Assembly: GCA_009775225.1 (NCBI GenBank)
Contig: VSPE01000022.1
Span: 1 to 37,407, forward strand
DNA: 37,407 nt
From: Muribaculaceae bacterium
GTDB lineage: Bacteria; Bacteroidota; Bacteroidia; Bacteroidales; Muribaculaceae
Reading direction: 5' to 3'
How positions within the stretch are numbered: position 1 is the stretch's first letter; each line of letters opens with the position of its first letter. Both the position numbers and the translations under genes were made by a program. The notes below the pieces were generated by a model. That model was not told the DNA's origin. It worked only from the letters and a program-made list of their open reading frames with translations, and made no database searches. This document shows, piece by piece, positions 33,189 to 37,407 of this stretch.

Positions 33189-34145
33189 ATGGCCTTCCCG
33201 AAAACATACGAATATACCGACGTCGAAATTGTCAATTTCAATCAGGCCCGCGAAATGAAGCCCTATCTGCGCACACCCCGTGCCATGTACGTAGGCGCGC
33301 CAGGCAAACACGGCTATCTGAGGCTCGGCTTCGAGACCGACGCCTCGGGGCGCTCGATACTGCGCGAGCTCGACCGCCGCGCACCTCTCATAGTGCAGCA
33401 GGAACTATACTTCGACGAGGAACTGCCCGACATGCCGTGTGTGTATATTCTGTCGTCGGGAGGACCTAATGTCGACGGAGACCGCTACAGGCAGATTATA
33501 ACCCTAAAAGAGAACGCCATGGCGTTCGTGTCGACAGGAGCCGCGACCAAGCTCGCACGCATGCAGGACAACTATTCCGGGCTGCTTCAGACCATAGAAC
33601 TCGGCCCCGGTTCCTATCTCGAATATCTGCCGGAGCCTGTTATTCCGTGTGCCCACACCCGCTTCATCAGTGATACCTGCATGAAAGTCGCCCCTACGGC
33701 CACAGTGTTCTACTCGGAAATATTCATGGCCGGCAGAAAGTACTACGGCGACGGCGAACTCTTCGACTACGACATACTATCGGTATGCACTCACGGCGAA
33801 CGGCCCGACGGCGAGCAGCTCTTCCGCGAGAAATTCATAATCGACCCGGGGCGTCAGCCAATACGCGACATAGGTGTAATGCACGGCTTCGACATCTTCG
33901 CCAATGTGCTTGTGATGACTCCCGAGGCCAACATAGGGCCGCTCTACGAAGCCACCGAGGCTTTTTACAACGCCGACGAACACCTCGCCGCCGGCATAAC
34001 ACATCTACCTGGCAAGGCAGGACTACTCTTCAAGGTGCTTGGCATGGAGACAGGGCCGGTGAAACGCGTTGTGCGAGAGTTCTGCTCTAAAGTACGGCAA
34101 CAGGTCAAAGGCAAACCTCTGCCTCCCGAATTTCCATGGCGATAA
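33189..34145 (+). CDS. ureD: Urease accessory protein UreD/UreH
   Basis: UreD is the scaffold that binds apo-urease and forms a tunnel for nickel with UreF and UreG. The 318-residue, beta-rich protein matches the family at LIVQQELYFDEELPDMPCVYILSSGG, the ITLKENAMAFVSTGAATKLARM segment, SYLEYLPEPVIPCAHTRF and GRKYYGDGELFDYDI. This is longer than some UreD but within the usual range. It is the last accessory gene before the urea transporter. Confidence 0.95.
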   Translation: MAFPKTYEYTDVEIVNFNQAREMKPYLRTPRAMYVGAPGKHGYLRLGFETDASGRSILRELDRRAPLIVQQELYFDEELPDMPCVYILSSGGPNVDGDRYRQIITLKENAMAFVSTGAATKLARMQDNYSGLLQTIELGPGSYLEYLPEPVIPCAHTRFISDTCMKVAPTATVFYSEIFMAGRKYYGDGELFDYDILSVCTHGERPDGEQLFREKFIIDPGRQPIRDIGVMHGFDIFANVLVMTPEANIGPLYEATEAFYNADEHLAAGITHLPGKAGLLFKVLGMETGPVKRVVREFCSKVRQQVKGKPLPPEFPWR

Positions 34146-34173
34146 CAATGATTATTAAACAACCTATAAGATA

Positions 34174-35181
34174 ATGAATACGCAAAAAATAACAAAAGCG
34201 GCCACTGCCACTCTCAATGGTGCCGGACAAGTAATGTTCCAGCAAAGCCCGTGGACAGGACTTCTGTTCCTTGCCGGCATTTTCTGGGGTTCATACCAAT
34301 GCCACACCCCACAGGTGGCATGGGGCGCTGTAGTAGGCCTTATAGCATCTACTATTGCCGGATATATCACCGAGCGCGGCCGTGCAAGCGGCGCACAGGG
34401 TCTATGGGGCTTCAACGGTATTCTTGTAGGCTGCGCGTTCCCCACCTTCCTCGCCGACACCTGGCAGATGTGGGTGGCCCTGGTGTTCTGCGCCATGCTG
34501 AGCACATGGGTACGCACCGGCCTCAACAATGTAATGGCTCCGGCAAAAGTGAACTCGCTGACCTTTCCTTTCGTGCTTCTTACATGGATATTCCTGTTTG
34601 CCTCACGGATACTGGACGGAATAGCTCCGGCCACGCTTGCCGAGCCTGAGCTTACCGAGCACTTCAACTTCGCTCTGGACACTTCCTTCGGCTCACTGAT
34701 AATATACTGGCTAAAAGGAGTGGCTCAGATATTCCTCATCGACTCCTGGGTTACGGGCCTACTGTTCCTTGCAGGACTCGCCGTATGCAGCCGCTGGGCC
34801 GCCATGTGGGCCGCCTTATCATCGGCGATAGCTCTTGCGGTGGCAATTATCTTCAAGGCCGACGCAAGCGACATTGCAAGCGGACTCTTCGGCTTTTCGC
34901 CCGTTCTGACAGGCATCGCGCTGGGCTGTACATTCAACAAGCCCAATCTCCGCTCTGCTGTATGGGCTGTGGCAGGCGTTATCGCCACGGTCTTTGTTCA
35001 GGCAGGCATGAACATGTTCTTCACTCCTTTCGGGCTGCCGACTCTTACCGGCCCCTTCTGCCTCACCACATGGCTGTTCCTGCTGCCGCTCTACAAATTG
35101 AGCGCGCCCGCACCGCGACACGCCGAATGGAGTTCCGAGTGGGAAAGCTTTGTCGATGACCTCCGTAAAGATAAGAAATAA
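34174..35181 (+). CDS. Urea transporter (UT family)
   Basis: This 335-residue polytopic protein of the UT/Yut family gives a urea channel in the inner membrane. The two homologous halves are visible: GLWGFNGILVGCAFP with NSLTFPFVLLTW in the first, and GLFGFSPVLTGIALGC with TLTGPFCLTTWLFLLPL in the second. These carry the paired signature segments of the urea pore. It follows ureD by 28 bases and so links urea import to its hydrolysis. A pH-gated UreI type is excluded by the two-fold repeat. Confidence 0.93.
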   Translation: MNTQKITKAATATLNGAGQVMFQQSPWTGLLFLAGIFWGSYQCHTPQVAWGAVVGLIASTIAGYITERGRASGAQGLWGFNGILVGCAFPTFLADTWQMWVALVFCAMLSTWVRTGLNNVMAPAKVNSLTFPFVLLTWIFLFASRILDGIAPATLAEPELTEHFNFALDTSFGSLIIYWLKGVAQIFLIDSWVTGLLFLAGLAVCSRWAAMWAALSSAIALAVAIIFKADASDIASGLFGFSPVLTGIALGCTFNKPNLRSAVWAVAGVIATVFVQAGMNMFFTPFGLPTLTGPFCLTTWLFLLPLYKLSAPAPRHAEWSSEWESFVDDLRKDKK

Positions 35182-35207
35182 AACTCACCCTAAAACACCA
35201 CTCTACC

Positions 35208-35552
35208 ATGCACATGGCCGACGCATTAGTTTCGCCCGCAGTAGCGGCCGGAGCCGGCGCAGTCGCAGCAACGATGATTGCAGTGGCTGCCACAAAAGTC
35301 AAGAAAATCAAACGCGACGATATCATCCCTCTCATGGGTGTGATGGGGTCTTTCGTATTTGCCGCCCAGATGATTAATTTCACCATACCGGGTACAGGCT
35401 CGAGCGGCCACGTTATCGGCGGCATACTGCTCAGCGCCGTATTAGGCCCCTGGGCGGCGTTCATCACGCTCTGCTCGGTGCTGATAATACAGTGTGCAAT
35501 CTATAGGGAAAATCGGCATAACACGATAAAAGATAATAGCAATGATTTTTAG
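35208..35552 (+). pseudogene. cbiM: Truncated CbiM/NikM nickel (cobalt) ECF transporter S-component
   Basis: The first 98 or so codons match the N-terminus of CbiM/NikM. They include the metal-binding N-terminus Met-His-Met (His2), DDIIPLMGVMGSFVFAAQMINF, GSSGHVIGG (His68) and LLSAVLGPWAAFITLCSVLIIQ. Full proteins have over 200 residues and continue with a DGGLLALG-like segment, which is absent. After about position 35501 the frame runs on for only 16 unrelated codons before a stop. That breakpoint lies just ahead of a tyrosine integrase gene, so an integrative element has probably inserted here. His2 and His68 remain, but most membrane helices are lost. It belongs to the urease operon, 26 bases after the urea transporter. 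Confidence 0.85.
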
Positions 35553-35611
35553 CGAGTTATAACTTTGGAGTTTGTCTTGATTTTCTCAATTTTCTATCTA
35601 TTTTCGCATTA

Positions 35612-35660
35612 AGTACAACTTTAGTACAACCCTGAGTGTTAAGGGATGTATAGTACAACT
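35612..35660 (+). repeat. Three AGTACAAC direct repeats before the integrase
   Basis: AGTACAAC occurs at 35612, 35623 and 35652, the first and third followed by T. Such short repeats between an element end and its integrase are typical arm-type integrase or excisionase binding sites. This role is inferred. Confidence 0.65.
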
Positions 35661-35666
35661 TTTGTG

Positions 35667-35700
35667 TTTGGGAGGATTGACATACCTTTGCCGACACGAC
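35667..35700 (+). promoter_or_regulatory. Promoter of the integrase
   Basis: TTTG at 35667-35670, a 22-base spacer and TACCTTTG at 35693-35700 match the Bacteroidetes consensus with a slightly long spacer. It lies 14 bases before the chosen start codon at 35715. Confidence 0.65.
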
Positions 35701-35714
35701 AAAAAATTAAGAAT

Positions 35715-37028
35715 ATGCCAATACCTAAAACCCTTGCTCGCCAGAATCCAAAGCTGGGGCAAAAGAAACTCCAAGACGGACGGGCGAGCCTATTTCTTGA
35801 CTTCTACCTCGGTCGGCATGAAGCCCCGGTACTTGACGAAAACGGCAAGCCCGTTCTCTATACCGAGGGGCTCATGGCGGGTAAACCGAAATCCAAAATC
35901 ACCCACGAGAGAAGACGCGAAAGCCTCAATCTCTATGTATGGCTAAATCCTCGCAATGCACAAGAGCGGTTGCAGAACAAGAACACACTCGCACTCGCCG
36001 AGAAGATAAGGTTTGAGCGTGAGCAGGAGTTTTTGGAATACCGTGAGGGATACCGATTGCAGAAAGACCGTGAGCAAAACTTTCACGAGTTTTTTCGCAA
36101 GCTATACCACGAGGACGCGACCTACACCAAATCCTCCAAACTCTCGTTCCGCCTTATACATAACCGCTTCATCAAGTATCTGGAATCAATACCCCGGTTG
36201 CAGAAATACGCCAAGTTCATGCGCTTCGAGTTCGTGACAAACGAACTTGCCGCTGGATTTGCCGAATGGCTCAAAGGGGTATGCGCCGGAGAGGGTGCGA
36301 GAAAATCGTTCTTCTATTTCAAGAAAGGCTGCACAATCGCAGTGGAGGAAGGAGCGATGAAGAAGAATCCATGCAACGGCATTGTAATCCGATGTGACGC
36401 GAATGTGCTGACCAAGAGCATACTTTCGCCGGAGGAAATAGAGAGGCTGTTATGCACCCGTTACAAGCAGGAACGCCCCGACATACAAAGGGCATTTGTG
36501 TTCTCGCTCTATACCGGGCTACGGTTCTGCGACGTGAAGAATATCACCTATGCCAACATTGACTTCGCAACCAAGACAATGCGTTTCAACCAAATCAAGA
36601 GCGAGGGAAGAAGTGCGCACAGCCATGTGGTAATGCCGTTAAGTAAGGACTTAATGGAGTTGATAGGATTTCCGCGCGACCCCGAAGATATGTCGGAGAA
36701 AATATTTCCTTTGCCCGATACATCTATTTGCAGCCGACATCTAAAACGGTGGGTAAAGGAAGCCGGGATAAACAAGCACATCACATGGCATTGCGCGCGC
36801 CACAGTTTCGCTGTAAATCTTCTAAATGCCGGAGCGAACATCAAGACGGTATCGGCATTGCTCGGACATTCGAGCATAAAGATGACGGAGAAATATCTCC
36901 ATGTCATAGACAGTCAGAAGAAAGACGCAATCAACAGCCTCGGACGCATAAGTTTCAAGCGCGATATGGTCTATACGGTTGCGACCGATGATGATTTGGA
37001 AGAAGATATTGAAGCCGACGCCGTATGA
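35715..37028 (+). CDS. Tyrosine-type site-specific integrase
   Basis: This 437-residue recombinase has the standard Bacteroidales layout. An N-terminal arm-DNA-binding domain (RASLFLDFYLGRHEAPV) is followed by a SAM-like core-binding domain (FHEFFRKLYHEDATYTKSS) and a C-terminal catalytic domain. The catalytic residues read as Arg270 (TGLRFCD), Lys295, His359 and Arg362 (WHCARHSF), His385 (LLGHSS) and nucleophile Tyr394 (KYLHV), with normal spacing, so the enzyme should be active. I chose the ATG at 35715 over 35646 because the promoter lies between them. It probably inserted the element into cbiM. Confidence 0.95.
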   Translation: MPIPKTLARQNPKLGQKKLQDGRASLFLDFYLGRHEAPVLDENGKPVLYTEGLMAGKPKSKITHERRRESLNLYVWLNPRNAQERLQNKNTLALAEKIRFEREQEFLEYREGYRLQKDREQNFHEFFRKLYHEDATYTKSSKLSFRLIHNRFIKYLESIPRLQKYAKFMRFEFVTNELAAGFAEWLKGVCAGEGARKSFFYFKKGCTIAVEEGAMKKNPCNGIVIRCDANVLTKSILSPEEIERLLCTRYKQERPDIQRAFVFSLYTGLRFCDVKNITYANIDFATKTMRFNQIKSEGRSAHSHVVMPLSKDLMELIGFPRDPEDMSEKIFPLPDTSICSRHLKRWVKEAGINKHITWHCARHSFAVNLLNAGANIKTVSALLGHSSIKMTEKYLHVIDSQKKDAINSLGRISFKRDMVYTVATDDDLEEDIEADAV

Positions 37029-37031
37029 TAT

Positions 37032-37062
37032 TTTGAATATCGGGCAAATAGACTTAACTTTG
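37032..37062 (+). promoter_or_regulatory. Promoter downstream of the integrase
   Basis: TTTG at 37032-37035, a 19-base spacer and TAACTTTG at 37055-37062 form a complete promoter. No ORF starts soon after it. Confidence 0.75.
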
Positions 37063-37111
37063 CATACGAATCGCAGTCATAAATTTATTTTGATTGTGGA
37101 TTTTAGTGGTG

Positions 37112-37143
37112 GGACACTGGGAGGGATACCCGGTGTCCTTTTT
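37112..37143 (+). terminator. Strong intrinsic terminator or attenuator in the element
   Basis: A 10-bp stem with one wobble pair (37112-37121 with 37129-37138), a 7-base loop and TTTTT directly after it form a textbook terminator. It lies only about 45 bases after the predicted start of transcription, so it either ends a very short RNA or controls the next gene. Confidence 0.8.
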
Positions 37144-37407
37144 CTTCTCGTTGCCAAAATTCACACCACATTTGCAAATTCCGAAAAATTTTCGTAACTT
37201 AATATAGCAATCCGGTCAAAGGATTAGCCGATTTCAGTCAGCCGTTAGTCAATGTAAGTCGCAAGGTGCTGAAAGTTTGGATATTCCGTGCCGGGGTTGT
37301 AATTTCGTTGCGCCGACAAGGAAACGACCGCCGAAAAGAAAAAGCAGGACGCACTGCGGAACATTTCGGACAAAGCCGGACACGGCGAACCATCGCGGAG
37401 ATTTCCT

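Larger units (their letters stand above)
35502..37407 (+). mobile_element. Left end of an integrative element (partial)
   Basis: From about 35502 the cbiM similarity stops and the DNA becomes more A/T-rich. It contains short direct repeats, an integrase gene and a non-coding segment that continues to the window end. The integrase next to the end, pointing inward, is the usual arrangement of integrative elements and prophages of Bacteroidales. The right end, cargo and attachment core are not in the window, so the exact boundary is approximate. Confidence 0.7.
37029..37407 (+). other. Non-coding or unresolved stretch at the window edge
   Basis: About 380 bases hold a promoter, a terminator-like hairpin, a palindrome-like block CGAAAAATTTTCG around 37180, and then sequence of higher G+C with short open frames that run into the window end. 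No frame has a convincing start and a recognisable product, so I call no gene here. Confidence 0.5.

Noticed and set aside
35646..35714. Longer integrase start at 35646
   Set aside because: The integrase promoter lies within this stretch and family proteins begin near the Met at 35715.
37245..37364. A 39-codon minus-strand frame that looks like a short signal peptide followed by a Tyr/Asn-rich tail
   Set aside because: It is very short, has no promoter or ribosome-site support and lies opposite frames that stay open to the window end. Chance is the simpler explanation.
1..37407. CRISPR arrays, insertion sequences with transposase, or rRNA genes
   Set aside because: No regularly spaced repeats, no transposase-like frame and no rRNA sequence was seen on either strand.

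Overview
The window looks like a chromosomal segment of a gut Bacteroidales bacterium, most probably of the Muribaculaceae type. The reasons are repeated Bacteroidetes-style promoters (TTTG, about 20 bases, TAnnTTTG), A-rich leaders instead of strong Shine-Dalgarno sites, a ChuR-type sulfatase maturase, a GH77 glucanotransferase with two starch-binding modules, an LRR_5/BspA-like secreted protein with a T9SS-like tail, and a Bacteroidales-type tyrosine integrase. The species is an inference; no rRNA is present.

Layout. (1) 1-6.3 kb: a CAT-anticodon tRNA, then a kduD / GatC-like EIIC / kduI operon for unsaturated uronate breakdown, in which KduI carries a signal peptide. Facing it are a ChuR-like sulfatase maturase, preceded by a small Cys-rich ORF, and an SGNH esterase. 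Together these suggest use of sulfated or acetylated uronic-acid polysaccharides. (2) 6.5-24.3 kb: mostly housekeeping genes. They are malQ (DPE2-like), tamB-like, a GNAT gene framed by long inverted repeats, tRNA-Pro, then trpS-rpoN-PAP2-purE-ispG-M16 peptidase-lipoprotein as a tightly packed run, a hexapeptide acetyltransferase, and a K+/H+ antiporter. (3) 24.3-28.4 kb: a strong promoter followed by about 340 bases of structured, apparently non-coding sequence ending in a T-run, then a small P-loop ATPase gene and a large AT-richer LRR protein. (4) 28.5-35.5 kb: a complete urease operon ureA-B-C-E-F-G-D followed by a urea transporter and the start of a nickel transporter (cbiM). An intrinsic-terminator-like hairpin lies between ureC and ureE. 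(5) 35.5-37.4 kb: the left end of an integrative element with its integrase gene. Its insertion appears to have cut cbiM after about 98 codons.

How the genes work together: the urease block imports urea, hydrolyses it with a Ni enzyme and matures that enzyme with UreE/F/G/D. The step that would supply Ni2+ (CbiM) is broken at the element boundary, so the cell either has a second nickel importer or has lost efficient urease activity. The most notable items are the cbiM-integrase junction, the candidate structured RNA at 24.4-24.76 kb, the apparently exported KduI next to an orphan PTS permease, the inverted-repeat GNAT cassette, and the Cys-rich mini-ORF ahead of the radical SAM enzyme.
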